NCBI GenBank assembly: GCA_964584495.1
Contig: CAZPAH010000007.1
Span: forward strand, 1 to 41,470
DNA from: CAZPAH01 sp964584495
GTDB taxonomy: Bacteria > Krumholzibacteriota > Krumholzibacteriia > Krumholzibacteriales > Krumholzibacteriaceae
Direction: 5' to 3'
Length of the DNA stretch: 41,470 nt
Below the pieces are notes generated by a model. That model did not search any database. It worked only from the letters and a program-made list of their open reading frames with translations, and was not told where the DNA came from. The position numbers were made by a program, and so were the translations under genes. This document shows, one piece after another, positions 1-8,423 of the stretch (positions are counted from its first letter, which is position 1; each line of letters opens with the position of its first letter).

Positions 1-887
1 ATATTCTCCCTGAAGAATGCGTCCTTCCTTACGGATCCGAAGTAGAGCACGCCCTGCACACGGGACCTGACGGTGACCGGAATAATGAAATAGCTTTCTA
101 TCCGAGAGCTTCCGACCAGGTATGAAAGGTTCTTCTTCCTCGATCGGTAATACACCTTTTCGCGACAGATCTCCGAATTCGAATATTTATTGGCAAACAT
201 ATTATGAGTGGTTTTCAATTTTTCTCTAATTTCGGGTATTCTTATCGAAAGCTCCCTGCAATCCAGCATAAAGTGAAAAGTTCCCCCCCCGCTTTCCGTG
301 TAATAAGCGGAAAATTCTCCCCCTGACATATCGAGCATTTTCAGCATGACCCCCCGCATCGCGGAGTCGTTATTCGACGCTTCGAGCAGCTCGATGCGTA
401 GAGGATCGGTCCCGTTTTCCGTTCTATCGGGATCGGTTGTCGATAGAAACGGGAAAAGGACCGCCGATAATCCCTCTGATAAGGAATGTACCGCATCTTT
501 ATCGATATCTATAGAAGTGTCACCGCGGCTTAACAGAGTCAGGCGACCCGATCTTTTCCTCCTGTTGAATATTGGAATATCGACATACGAAATGGGGTCA
601 CCATTAGGACTATCCGGAGCTTTCTCCGTTCTTTCTTCTTCCTTCAGAAAGTACCATCTGTAATCCTTGTCGGGTATCGAAAGGGCGCCGAAAAGCAATT
701 CGCGGCTTACACCCGGTGAGAGTTTCGTGACATATACGGTTCTTACGCTATCAATTTGCAGCAGGCAGGTTTCAATATCGAAAATATCCCGCATGAATTG
801 ATCCACAACGGTCAATACATCCCTTATGGTTCCGGGCGCATTCACCCTTAAATCTCTAAGCAGTCGGGCGACATCTCCGGCTCTCAT
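1..887 (-). CDS. GAF-domain sensory protein, N-terminal part (runs off left edge)
   Basis: An open minus-strand frame begins at an ATG at 885-887, preceded by AGGGA 7 nt upstream, and stays open to the edge, giving about 295 visible residues. The first in-frame stop upstream is at 927-929, so little N-terminus can be missing. Two consecutive segments have the alternating beta/alpha look of GAF domains. The first covers about residues 10-165 (it includes DIETCLLQIDS and SYVDIPIFN). The second covers about residues 170-295 (GGEFSAYYTESGGG, then SYFIIPVTVRSRVQGVLYFG). The closing IPV..R..VQGVLYFG strand pair is typical of GAF folds. No output domain is visible; a histidine kinase, GGDEF, HD-GYP or PP2C module would lie beyond the left edge. 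I see no signal peptide or membrane segment, so it is probably cytoplasmic. The ligand cannot be inferred. The GAF assignment rests on the reading pattern, not a profile search. Confidence 0.6.
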   Translation of the reverse strand, partial: MRAGDVARLLRDLRVNAPGTIRDVLTVVDQFMRDIFDIETCLLQIDSVRTVYVTKLSPGVSRELLFGALSIPDKDYRWYFLKEEERTEKAPDSPNGDPISYVDIPIFNRRKRSGRLTLLSRGDTSIDIDKDAVHSLSEGLSAVLFPFLSTTDPDRTENGTDPLRIELLEASNNDSAMRGVMLKMLDMSGGEFSAYYTESGGGTFHFMLDCRELSIRIPEIREKLKTTHNMFANKYSNSEICREKVYYRSRKKNLSYLVGSSRIESYFIIPVTVRSRVQGVLYFGSVRKDAFFREN

Positions 888-1183
888 CCGGCAATCCCTG
901 TCAATAATTGGTAAATGTATGCTCTCTCATGGATTTGGCAGGGCAACTAGCATGCCATCGGCAATCATCCCCGTTGAGAGGACGGAAGGTGCCTGGAATT
1001 ACACCCTGACACAGCTTAATTGAATAAATAACAAGATGATACAATTGCGGCGCAAGCAGAGCGGCCATTAAGATCAATTTGGTACCGTTCAACTCATAGA
1101 GGGGCCGGTTTCTCGACCGAAAGAATATTATCCATGATAAGCAAATTTTTCATGGCAGGGAGAAAAAAGATCCTTTTGCTGTA
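888..1183. other. Intergenic stretch between galE and the GAF gene
   Basis: About 300 bases lie between the galE stop and the start of the GAF-domain gene. I see no convincing gene. A 63-codon minus-strand frame at 901-1092 begins with a short hydrophobic run but then becomes unstructured and has no supporting ribosome-binding site. Just after galE, reading the minus strand, AAAAG-GAT-CTTTT is followed by more T residues and could be a very weak terminator. No clear promoter stands out for the GAF gene. Confidence 0.4.
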
Positions 1184-2161
1184 TCAATCGCTATAACCAT
1201 CGGGATGCGTGCGGCGCCATTTCCACGCATCTTCAATTATTCTCGTCAATTGGGGATACTTCCTCTTCCATCCAAGGATCTTTTCGGCCTCGCGAGACGA
1301 AGCTACCAGAACGGCCGGATCGCCGGCCCTTCTATCGCCCACCACATGAGGTATATCGACTCCGGTGACCTCGGCGGCCTCCTCGATTATCTCCATGACG
1401 GAAAAACCACGTCCGTTCCCTAGGTTCAGGGCACCATAACATCCTTCGACAACCTTCTCTATCCCGAGCAGATGCGCTTCCGCCAGATCCTCTACATGTA
1501 TATAATCCCTTACGCATGTACCATCCGGCGTTGAGTAATCGTTGCCGAATACGGTGATCTTGCTCAGCTTGCCCAGAGCGGCATCGAGAACAAGGGGGAT
1601 CAGGTGGGTTTCCGGCCTGTGATCCTCCCCCCTTAAAAGAGACGCTCCCGCCGCATTGAAATACCTCAATGAAAGCGCATTTAATTTCCAGGCCTTGCGG
1701 CAATCCTCAAGCATCCTCTCGATGATCAATTTAGTGTTGCCGTACGCGTTGATAGGACGCAGAGGGCTGTCCTCCTTGAGAGGAATCCTTTCCGGCTCGC
1801 CATATACCGCCGCCGTCGATGAGAAGAGAAAATTTCTTATACCCTTTTTCTGCATCCCCCTGAGAAGCGATACGGCTCCGCCTACGTTGTTTCGGTAATA
1901 TTTCAACGGATCGGATACCGATTCGGCGACCTGGGAAAAGGCGGCGAAGTGGCAGACCGCCGCGATATCGCCCGAGAGAACCCCCTCCACGGCTTCCTGA
2001 TCGAGTAGATCCAATTCGTAGAATCTAATCCTCTCATCCAGGGCAGCCCTATGCCCCGTCGAAAGATTATCAATAACCACGACTTCGTATCCTTTATTCA
2101 GCAAGCTCTCTGAAACCACACTTCCGATATAACCGGCGCCGCCCGTGATCAGAACCTTCAT
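1184..2161 (-). CDS. galE: UDP-glucose 4-epimerase
   Basis: This 325-residue protein matches the extended short-chain dehydrogenase family and should interconvert UDP-glucose and UDP-galactose in the cytoplasm, supplying galactose units for surface polysaccharide. The NAD-binding glycine motif GGAGYIG is at residues 7-13, with the adenosine-binding Asp at D31. The catalytic set is present: SST at 114-116, Y140 and K144 (YGNTK). The RYFNAAGA and VRDYIHVEDL segments are characteristic of GalE. Length fits the family (about 320-340). The ATG start overlaps the uvrA stop by 4 nt (ATGA), so it is translationally coupled to uvrA and probably shares its promoter. That pairing with a DNA-repair gene is not an obvious functional link. 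A related UDP-sugar epimerase specificity (for example for UDP-GlcNAc) cannot be excluded. Confidence 0.93.
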   Translation of the reverse strand: MKVLITGGAGYIGSVVSESLLNKGYEVVVIDNLSTGHRAALDERIRFYELDLLDQEAVEGVLSGDIAAVCHFAAFSQVAESVSDPLKYYRNNVGGAVSLLRGMQKKGIRNFLFSSTAAVYGEPERIPLKEDSPLRPINAYGNTKLIIERMLEDCRKAWKLNALSLRYFNAAGASLLRGEDHRPETHLIPLVLDAALGKLSKITVFGNDYSTPDGTCVRDYIHVEDLAEAHLLGIEKVVEGCYGALNLGNGRGFSVMEIIEEAAEVTGVDIPHVVGDRRAGDPAVLVASSREAEKILGWKRKYPQLTRIIEDAWKWRRTHPDGYSD

Positions 2162-4938
2162 CCATTCCTCCGTCCATAGATCTTCAGGTATTTCTTAAGA
2201 TATTTACCGGTCTCCGAACCAGCCGATTTTACGATGCTGGAGGGATCTCCACAAGCTATAACTCTTCCCCCTTTTTCCCCTCCACCCGGTCCCAGGTCTA
2301 TTATATGATCCGCAGCGGCGATCACATCCATGTTATGCTCTATCACCGCTATGGAATGCCCAGCCTTCAGCAGTTCCTCGAATACATTCAATAGCCTCTT
2401 CACGTCGCTCATGTGGAGTCCCGTAGTCGGTTCATCCATTATATAGAGGTTATGCATCCCATCCGCCTCGACGAGCTCGCGTGCGATCTTGATTCTCTGG
2501 GCCTCCCCGCCGGACAGGGTGTTGGAAGGCTGCCCCAGCTTCAGGTATCCAAGCCCGACCTTTGTCAGCACCCACATCCTTTCACCCAGCTGTGGAATGT
2601 CGTCGAAAAAACGAATCGCCTCATCCACCGTCATGTCAAGAACTTCACTTATATCCTTACCCTTGTACTCCACCTCCAGCGTCTCCCTGTTGTATCTCCT
2701 GCCGTCGCACTCCTCGCACGGGACGAAGATATCGGCCAGAAAATGCATTTCCACTTTCCGGTATCCCATTCCCTGGCATCGATTGCACCTTCCACCGGCC
2801 TTGTTGAAACTGAAACGTCCGGCTGAATACCCTCTTATAAGCGATTTTTTCTGGAGGGCGAAAACCTCTCTTATGTATGAAAATCCGTTTATATACGTAA
2901 TCGGATTCGATCTGGGCGTGGAGCCTATCGGGCTCTGATCCACGAGAAGCGTCCTATCCAATCTGCCATCGACCAGAAAGCCACCCACCCCCGAAGGCCC
3001 GGGCGCCCTCCTCTTGTTCCCGGTCAATCTGTATAGAACATCGACCAATAGGGTGCTCTTGCCCGAACCGGAAACACCGGTTACGCAGACAAGGTTGCCG
3101 AGTGGAATCTCCAGATCGATATTCTTCAGGTTGTGCTCGGAAGCACCCTTGAGCAATATCCTTCCAGAGGGTTTACGAGTCTTCTTTGAAAGCGAAATTC
3201 CGCCGCTATTCCCAAAAACGTATGCGAGTGTCTTTGATTCCGGTATATTTGCCTTCGCAGCCCCTGAAATAGTCCCGCTGAAGACGACGCTTCCACCGTC
3301 GATACCGGGACCCGGTCCCAGGTCCACCAGATAATCCGAGGATAGAATTATCTCCGGATCGTGCTCGACTACTATAACTGTATTTCCGAGGTCCTTCAGA
3401 CGCTTCATCACATTTATCAGCTTCATGTTATCTGCGGCGTGCAACCCCACCGAAGGCTCGTCGAGAACATAAAGAGTGTCGACGAGATTCGCGCCCAGGG
3501 AATTGGCCAGGTTAATCCTCTGGGCCTCTCCTCCCGACAGACTTTTTGTCAACCTGTCAAGCGTCAGGTACTCCAATCCGACGTCTATCATGAATCTCAA
3601 CCTCGAAAGGAGTTCCGATAGAATATCTCTCGAGATCATTCTTTCCTGAGGGTTCAGTTGCAGCTTTTCCAGAATCCCCAGGACCTTGGACGGGATCATT
3701 CCCGACAGATCACTTATACTGTATCCTTCAACCCGGACATAACCGGCCTCTTTTCTCAACCTGCTCCCGCGGCACATCCTGCAGGTCGTATATCCCATGT
3801 ATCTTCTTGTAAAGAAACGGTGTCCCTTCTTGTAGCTCTTCTCCCTCATCTTGATCAGGAATGGTATCACTCCTATGTATTCTCCCTTTCCCTCGAGTAT
3901 CAAATGCCGGGATTGCCCCGGGAGATCACGCCACCTGACATCCGTGGGAATACCTTCCTTTTCACAGAATTCAATCATCCTGTAATAAAAATACTCGAAT
4001 CTTTCGCGCGCCCAGGGATCAACGGCTTTTCCCTTGAGAGACAGCGAAGTGTCCGGCACGATCATCTCTTCAGAAAACTCCATCCGGTCGCCGAATCCCT
4101 TGCAATCGGGACAGGCTCCGAAGGGACTGTTGAATGAAAAAAGAGGCGGTGTGGGCTTGTTGAATACTCTTCCGCACGAATCGCACGTAGGTGCATCGCT
4201 GAACCTGAATCGATCTCCATGCGGAATTTCCAGGACCTCGACCACGCCTTCCCGTTCACTGTAAGCAAGCTCGACCGCTTCGGCCATGCGGCTCCTGTTC
4301 TCTGCATTTACTTCCACCCTGTCCAGCAGGATCTCTAGATCTTCCCCCTCGTGACCCTTTACATCAAAATCTTCAATCCTGACAACCTCTCCGCGCACGA
4401 GGATCCTCGAATATCCCCTGGAGGTGAAATATGATTTTCTTGCCTCCCATTGCTTCTCGAGCAAAGGCCCGTCAGGCATTAGGATATACACCTTCTTACC
4501 CGATGATCGCTTAAGGACCTCTCTCGCCACTTCGGAGGCCGCGTATGCTCTCACTTCCCTGTCGCAATCGGGACAGAATGTCCTGCCTATCCTCGAAAAA
4601 AGCAACTTGAGATAATCGTAAATCTCGGTGGCCGTCCCCACGGTCGAGCGCGCGCTCGTAACGGTATTCTTCTGGCGGATAGCGATTGTCGGACTTATTC
4701 CGGAGATCGAATCAATATCGGGCCTGTCCAGCTTTTCGATAAACTGCCGCGCATAGGTCGACAGGGACTCGATGTATCGCCTCTGTCCCTCGGCGTAGAT
4801 CGTATCGAAAGCGAGAGATGATTTCCCTGACCCCGAAACACCCGTTACTGCAATGACTTGCCGCAGCGGGAGCTCTAGATCGATATTCTTTAGGTTGTGC
4901 TGCCTCGCGCCCCTGATTACCATGCACTCGATCGCCAA
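2158..4938 (-). CDS. uvrA: UvrABC excinuclease subunit A (TTG start)
   Basis: UvrA is the damage-recognition ATPase of nucleotide excision repair; it forms a dimer and loads UvrB. Two ABC ATPase halves are seen: the first Walker A (GVSGSGKS, residues 33-40) with SLSGGEAQRINLA and VLDEPSVGLH; the second with GVSGSGKST, TLSGGEAQRIKIA and IMDEPTTGLH. Cysteine pairs of the zinc modules are present, including CDSC..CPDC in the first half and CNRC..CEEC in the second. From the TTG at 4936-4938 it has 926 residues, normal for UvrA. I chose this start because GGGAG lies 6 nt upstream, it leaves the usual short lead before the conserved RGARQHNLKNID, and the -10 box lies at 4967-4972. An in-frame ATG at 4998 would be upstream of the expected transcript start. 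The ATG at 4923 lacks a close ribosome-binding site and is the less likely alternative. Confidence 0.96.
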   Translation of the reverse strand: MAIECMVIRGARQHNLKNIDLELPLRQVIAVTGVSGSGKSSLAFDTIYAEGQRRYIESLSTYARQFIEKLDRPDIDSISGISPTIAIRQKNTVTSARSTVGTATEIYDYLKLLFSRIGRTFCPDCDREVRAYAASEVAREVLKRSSGKKVYILMPDGPLLEKQWEARKSYFTSRGYSRILVRGEVVRIEDFDVKGHEGEDLEILLDRVEVNAENRSRMAEAVELAYSEREGVVEVLEIPHGDRFRFSDAPTCDSCGRVFNKPTPPLFSFNSPFGACPDCKGFGDRMEFSEEMIVPDTSLSLKGKAVDPWARERFEYFYYRMIEFCEKEGIPTDVRWRDLPGQSRHLILEGKGEYIGVIPFLIKMREKSYKKGHRFFTRRYMGYTTCRMCRGSRLRKEAGYVRVEGYSISDLSGMIPSKVLGILEKLQLNPQERMISRDILSELLSRLRFMIDVGLEYLTLDRLTKSLSGGEAQRINLANSLGANLVDTLYVLDEPSVGLHAADNMKLINVMKRLKDLGNTVIVVEHDPEIILSSDYLVDLGPGPGIDGGSVVFSGTISGAAKANIPESKTLAYVFGNSGGISLSKKTRKPSGRILLKGASEHNLKNIDLEIPLGNLVCVTGVSGSGKSTLLVDVLYRLTGNKRRAPGPSGVGGFLVDGRLDRTLLVDQSPIGSTPRSNPITYINGFSYIREVFALQKKSLIRGYSAGRFSFNKAGGRCNRCQGMGYRKVEMHFLADIFVPCEECDGRRYNRETLEVEYKGKDISEVLDMTVDEAIRFFDDIPQLGERMWVLTKVGLGYLKLGQPSNTLSGGEAQRIKIARELVEADGMHNLYIMDEPTTGLHMSDVKRLLNVFEELLKAGHSIAVIEHNMDVIAAADHIIDLGPGGGEKGGRVIACGDPSSIVKSAGSETGKYLKKYLKIYGRRNG

Positions 4939-4966
4939 GACCTTCTCCCTGTAAATGCAAACCTTA

Positions 4967-4995
4967 ATTATATCAGGAATTGTAAAAATCTTCAA
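4967..4995 (-). promoter_or_regulatory. sigma70-type promoter for uvrA-galE
   Basis: On the minus strand TTGAAG (4990-4995) is followed after exactly 17 nt by a perfect TATAAT (4967-4972). Transcription would start near 4960, leaving a leader of about 22 nt that carries GGGAG before the TTG start at 4938. It overlaps the divergent mazG promoter. Confidence 0.75.
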
Positions 4996-5008
4996 CATCG
5001 CATATAAT
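4980..5008 (+). promoter_or_regulatory. sigma70-type promoter for mazG
   Basis: TTGTAA (4980-4985) and a perfect TATAAT (5003-5008) are separated by 17 nt. The predicted transcript start near 5015 is only a few bases before the mazG ATG at 5019, so the mRNA would be leaderless or nearly so. The -35 box lies inside the spacer of the opposing uvrA promoter, so the two polymerases should exclude each other. Confidence 0.7.
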
Positions 5009-5018
5009 TCCTCTTATC

Positions 5019-5813
5019 ATGATTGAAGAACAGAAAATTGCCGAAGAAATCGAGTCGCTGCGGGCTACTTTAAGGGTGCTGAGAGGAGAAAACGGTTGCC
5101 CCTGGGATAGGGAGCAATCTTTGGACGATTTGATATCATACCTCATCGACGAAGCGTACGAGCTGCTTCACGCCGAGAAATTCTCGGAAACTGAGCATAT
5201 CGAGGAGGAGCTCGGCGACGTGTTCTTTCTCGTTATCTTCATGCACGAACTCCTTTTGGAGAGAACACAGACTCCCCTGTCCTCCATAATAAAGAAGGTG
5301 CATGAGAAGATAGTGGAACGTCATCCTCATGTTTTCGGCTCCGCCAGCGCAGACAACCGGTTTGAGAGTATGGTGCACTGGGAACGTATCAAACGTGCGG
5401 TAAAAAAATCCTCTGAAGACGAGCCGGCGCTGGGCTCCATACCGTCCAATTTGCCCCCTATAAGAAAAGCCGTGATAGTGCAGAAGAGAGCGGCCGGCAC
5501 GGGTTTCGATTGGCCCGGACACGAAGGGGTTATCGAGAAGCTCCAGGAGGAGATCGGTGAGCTTCAAACGGCCATAGAGACGGGAAAACGGGATTTGATC
5601 AAGGAAGAGGTAGGCGATATTTTCTTCACGGCGGTCAACCTGGCGAGAAAACTCCAGGTCGATTCGGAGAGCGCACTGGACAGAACGATTTCCAAATTCA
5701 TCAGACGTTTCAATTCTATGGAAGAAAAATCGAAAGCTTCCGGAACGGCCCTTTCCCGGCTCTCTCTGGAGAAAATGGAAGATCTGTGGCAGAGCAGTAA
5801 GGAAAAAGGATAG
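5019..5813 (+). CDS. mazG: MazG nucleoside triphosphate pyrophosphohydrolase
   Basis: MazG hydrolyses nucleoside triphosphates to monophosphates and pyrophosphate, a house-cleaning and stress-related activity in the cytoplasm. The 264-residue protein has the two tandem all-alpha MazG domains of the long form. The N-terminal one has CPWDREQ (27-33) and the Mg-binding acidic sets E45/E48 (DEAYELL) and E64/D67 (EEELGDVFF). The C-terminal one repeats the pattern (EEIGELQ, then EEVGDIFF). Length matches E. coli MazG (263). No Shine-Dalgarno sequence precedes the ATG, and the promoter -10 box ends 10 nt before it, so translation from a leaderless transcript is likely. No other Met or GTG/TTG start is available before the conserved CPWD segment. 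The gene stands alone on the plus strand and is followed by a strong hairpin. Confidence 0.94.
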   Translation: MIEEQKIAEEIESLRATLRVLRGENGCPWDREQSLDDLISYLIDEAYELLHAEKFSETEHIEEELGDVFFLVIFMHELLLERTQTPLSSIIKKVHEKIVERHPHVFGSASADNRFESMVHWERIKRAVKKSSEDEPALGSIPSNLPPIRKAVIVQKRAAGTGFDWPGHEGVIEKLQEEIGELQTAIETGKRDLIKEEVGDIFFTAVNLARKLQVDSESALDRTISKFIRRFNSMEEKSKASGTALSRLSLEKMEDLWQSSKEKG

Positions 5814-5851
5814 TACGGCTTCCCGCAGGACGTGCAGCGATTCCGTAGATA

Positions 5852-5907
5852 TAAGGACGCCGCGGACGGGTTTCCCGCCGCGGCGTCCCTTAGGAGTATA
5901 CTTTTTT
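5852..5907 (+). terminator. Strong hairpin between convergent mazG and ompA-like gene
   Basis: An 11-bp perfect GC-rich stem (5855-5865 with 5878-5888) continues inward, after one bulged A, as CGGG-TTT-CCCG. An outer TAAGG/CCTTA extension has a one-base bulge. Six T residues follow on the plus strand at 5902-5907, a little distant from the stem. On the minus strand the stem is followed by TTATATCT. It probably ends both converging transcripts. Confidence 0.7.
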
Positions 5908-5910
5908 AAT

Positions 5911-7797
5911 CTAGTTCATACGGTGGAACTCGATCCTCCTGTTTTCGGCCCGTCCGGCTGCAGTCTTGTTGGATGATATGGGATCGGCCTCTCCATAACC
6001 CTTGGAGAGAATCCTGTCGGTCATTACCCCTGAATTCACAAGGTACTGCTTGACCGCGTCGGCCCGTTTCTGCGAAAGGGCGAGGTTGGACTCCCAGCTT
6101 CCAACACTGTCCGTGTATCCACGTATTTCGATTTTAACCTCTGGATAGGCCATCAGGGATTTGACCACCCGGTCTAGAATCGAATAGGAATCGGGGGTCA
6201 GCGATGCCGATCCGCTTTCGAAATTGATACCCCTGAGTATGAACTTCTCCTCGATGGGACGCTCGTCCGGGCAGCCATCCTCATCCATGTATCCGTTGAA
6301 CGTTTCCGGCTCGTTCGGGCAGGTGTCGTCGGCGTCCAAAATCCCATCGAGATCGTTATCGAGATCGGGACAGCCGTCTTCATCCTGGAACCCGTCGATA
6401 TCCTCCGGCTTCAGCGGACATTTGTCCACATCGTCGGGAACTCCATCGTTATCGGAATCCTGGAGAACGTCGGGGCAGCCGTCGTTATCCTCGAACCCGT
6501 CGAAATCTTCCGGTTCGTTGGGACACCTGTCCTCGACATCGGGAATGCCGTCTCCGTCATTATCCAGGTCCGGACAACCGTCTTCATCCTGGAACCCGTC
6601 GAAATCCTCGGCGAGGTCTGGACAATTATCCGCAGCGTCCGGGATTCCGTCTCCATCGTTATCCAGGTCCGGGCAACCGTCCTCGTCCTCGAATCCGTCG
6701 AAATCCTCCGGTTCCTCCTGGCATTTATCCAGTTTATCCTCTATTCCATCCTTGTCACTGTCCTGCGGAAGAACGAAGCCTCCCGCGAAAAACGCGCAGT
6801 ATGCTATCCAATCGGGCGGATAGGCTATCGGCAGGGCATCCTCCGAATTAAGGTTGTGATCCATGGCAAGCATAATTCCTACGCCTTTTTCCGACGCGAT
6901 CGATATTCCCCAGGACAGGGTATACATATTCTTGTTTGTATGAGCCACCGAATCGGCCTCTTCGTAATCGGCATTGATAAATTCGTCCCAGTTGAATTCC
7001 ATAAAAAGCCTGGCATTCTTGAGCACGAATTCCACTCCGGTTCCGAGGGTGAAGAGATCGTTGAAGTTATCCCCCTTCCCCACCGGGACGGCCGGATAAG
7101 CGGGAGGGTAGAACCCGCTTGTGTTGGGGTTATTGGTATTCAGGATCCCGTAGCCCTGCTCCTCGTTCCTGTTGAACCTGTACCCCGTGTTCAGGTGAAT
7201 CTTAGTCGGAACGAATTCCTCCACATCCATGAAATCGAGTGTAAATAACCCTGTGATTCCGATATCTACCGCGTCAGTGGTAAACGCCCGCTCCTTGTTG
7301 CCGGTCGGTAAATTTATCGATCCCAGCAGGCCCATCCTGAACCTTTCGGTTGGAAGAGGAAGACAGACTTTCCCCTGCAACCTTGTATCGCCTATACCTC
7401 CCCTGTAGACGGTTTTAAAATCGTTATTCTCGAATTCCTTACCTACCTGCATAATCCAATTTCTAACATCCAATGATGCCGAAATTTCTATCGTATTGCT
7501 CAATCCAAGGGTCAAAGCCGCCCTGGAAAGAAAGAAATTGTAATCCACTTCAGGATTGGAGGCCGTGGAAAGGTGGTAGAAACTCAACGGTTCATCGGTA
7601 AGAATTATTCCGGCTCTTCGCGAGTATGAAGTTCCCAGGGTGAATATGAGCTTGCCTTTTCCAACGGTTCCCGCTTCATGCACCCGGAGAAGACCGGCGG
7701 TTCCTTCCCAGGAACTCTGAGCCTGCAAATGGCCCGCCGTCACGGCCATAAAAGCCAGGGCGGAAACGACCACCAGCAAAACTGAAATCAACCTCAT
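5911..7797 (-). CDS. OmpA-family outer-membrane protein with thrombospondin type-3 repeats
   Basis: This 628-residue protein should tether the outer membrane to peptidoglycan. It begins with a signal peptide (about residues 1-26, MRLISVLLVVVSALAF..., cleavage likely after LQA). A segment rich in amphipathic beta-strands follows (about 30-340), probably a membrane barrel. Next come five aspartate-rich calcium-binding thrombospondin type-3 repeats (about 344-509, pattern DxDxDGxxDxxDxCP). The C-terminal OmpA-like peptidoglycan-binding domain (about 515-628) contains GYTDSVG and NLALSQKRADAVKQYL. The domain order resembles OprF-type porins. The ATG has an excellent ribosome-binding site (AGGAGGT, 7 nt spacing). 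It lies 60 nt after the DUF1844 gene and may share its transcript. The start codon and both end domains are clear; whether the N-terminal barrel is an 8-strand OmpA barrel or a larger one is not. Confidence 0.92.
   Translation of the reverse strand: MRLISVLLVVVSALAFMAVTAGHLQAQSSWEGTAGLLRVHEAGTVGKGKLIFTLGTSYSRRAGIILTDEPLSFYHLSTASNPEVDYNFFLSRAALTLGLSNTIEISASLDVRNWIMQVGKEFENNDFKTVYRGGIGDTRLQGKVCLPLPTERFRMGLLGSINLPTGNKERAFTTDAVDIGITGLFTLDFMDVEEFVPTKIHLNTGYRFNRNEEQGYGILNTNNPNTSGFYPPAYPAVPVGKGDNFNDLFTLGTGVEFVLKNARLFMEFNWDEFINADYEEADSVAHTNKNMYTLSWGISIASEKGVGIMLAMDHNLNSEDALPIAYPPDWIAYCAFFAGGFVLPQDSDKDGIEDKLDKCQEEPEDFDGFEDEDGCPDLDNDGDGIPDAADNCPDLAEDFDGFQDEDGCPDLDNDGDGIPDVEDRCPNEPEDFDGFEDNDGCPDVLQDSDNDGVPDDVDKCPLKPEDIDGFQDEDGCPDLDNDLDGILDADDTCPNEPETFNGYMDEDGCPDERPIEEKFILRGINFESGSASLTPDSYSILDRVVKSLMAYPEVKIEIRGYTDSVGSWESNLALSQKRADAVKQYLVNSGVMTDRILSKGYGEADPISSNKTAAGRAENRRIEFHRMN
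6269..6765 (-). repeat. Five TSP3-encoding repeats, 99-nt period, inside the OmpA-like gene
   Basis: Plus-strand copies of a GGGCAGCC/GGACAACC-type unit start near 6269, 6368, 6473, 6572 and 6671, so the spacing is 99, 105, 99 and 99 nt. Each encodes a 33-residue calcium-binding unit; the 105-nt unit carries two extra residues. The nucleotide similarity suggests recent internal duplication or conversion. Confidence 0.8.
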
Positions 7798-7857
7798 TCT
7801 TTTACCTCCTCAATAGCTCGATGCCCGGAATACCTTTAAATAAAAACAATTAACAAC

Positions 7858-8238
7858 TTATTTCTCGCCAGGCTCTTCCTTTTCCGACTGCTCTTCGCTC
7901 TCTTCAGCCTTCTTTTCAGACCCCGCGGATCGATCGGAATCGTCGTTCTTATCATCGTCCCCGCGGTTGAGCTCATCGATATAATTCATCTGCAGATCCA
8001 TCAGCACCACATCCAGCAATCTCTTCTCGTCATCGTCGAGATTGCCGGAGGTCTTCTGCTGAATCATGCTGATCATATCAATCGTAATCTTCGCCTGTTG
8101 CAAATCTCTTTCCAATTTGTTCGTTATGGGATTTACCAGTTTACCGAGCTGTTGAAGGGCTAGGGTCTGAAACATCGCCACAAGATGGTGAAAGAGAAAT
8201 CCTTCACGCTCCTGCCCGTTGTTCATTTTATCTTCCAA
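7858..8238 (-). CDS. DUF1844 family protein (TTG start)
   Basis: The 126-residue protein matches the small DUF1844 family, whose function is unknown. The hallmark helical core is seen at about residues 12-90: FHHLVAMFQTLALQQLGKL, NPIT, DLQQAKITIDMI, QKTSGNLDDDE and LMDLQMNY. The remaining tail (about 92-126) is almost entirely Asp, Glu, Lys and Ser and is probably disordered. The start is a TTG at 8238, because GGAGG lies 8 nt before it, whereas the in-frame ATG at 8226 would be 20 nt away. A strong promoter is immediately upstream. It precedes the OmpA-like gene by 60 nt. No signal peptide is present, so it is likely cytoplasmic. Confidence 0.85.
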   Translation of the reverse strand: MEDKMNNGQEREGFLFHHLVAMFQTLALQQLGKLVNPITNKLERDLQQAKITIDMISMIQQKTSGNLDDDEKRLLDVVLMDLQMNYIDELNRGDDDKNDDSDRSAGSEKKAEESEEQSEKEEPGEK

Positions 8239-8265
8239 TACGAATTCCTCCTTTCCACTGAATTG

Positions 8266-8295
8266 ACTATATGTATATAGATTTTAAGCTGTCAA
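8266..8295 (-). promoter_or_regulatory. sigma70-type promoter for DUF1844-ompA pair
   Basis: A consensus TTGACA (8290-8295) is followed after 18 nt by TATAGT (8266-8271). It is well placed ahead of the AAAGGAGG ribosome-binding site of the DUF1844 gene. Confidence 0.7.
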
Positions 8296-8423
8296 TGAAA
8301 AACAAATCGGAACCGTACCGGATTGGACGACGGATAGCTCGGCCATAACGCATTGTCAGGACGGGAGCTGCACACGGTTTTAATACCGGTAGGACCGCTA
8401 GAATTGTCAGACCGTAGGCAGGA

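Noticed and set aside
901..1092. 63-codon minus-strand frame starting with a hydrophobic run
   Set aside because: The hydrophobic start is short, the rest is featureless, there is no ribosome-binding site and no recognisable family.
4939..4998. ATG at 4998 as the uvrA start
   Set aside because: It has a ribosome-binding-like site, but it lies upstream of the predicted transcript start and adds 20 residues absent from the family.
6269..6765. Direct repeats as a possible CRISPR array
   Set aside because: They are in-frame protein repeats with conserved, not variable, intervals.
6224..6823. Ser/Pro-rich 199-codon plus-strand frame
   Set aside because: It is the antisense reading of the Asp-rich TSP3 repeats; its apparent repeats are a by-product.
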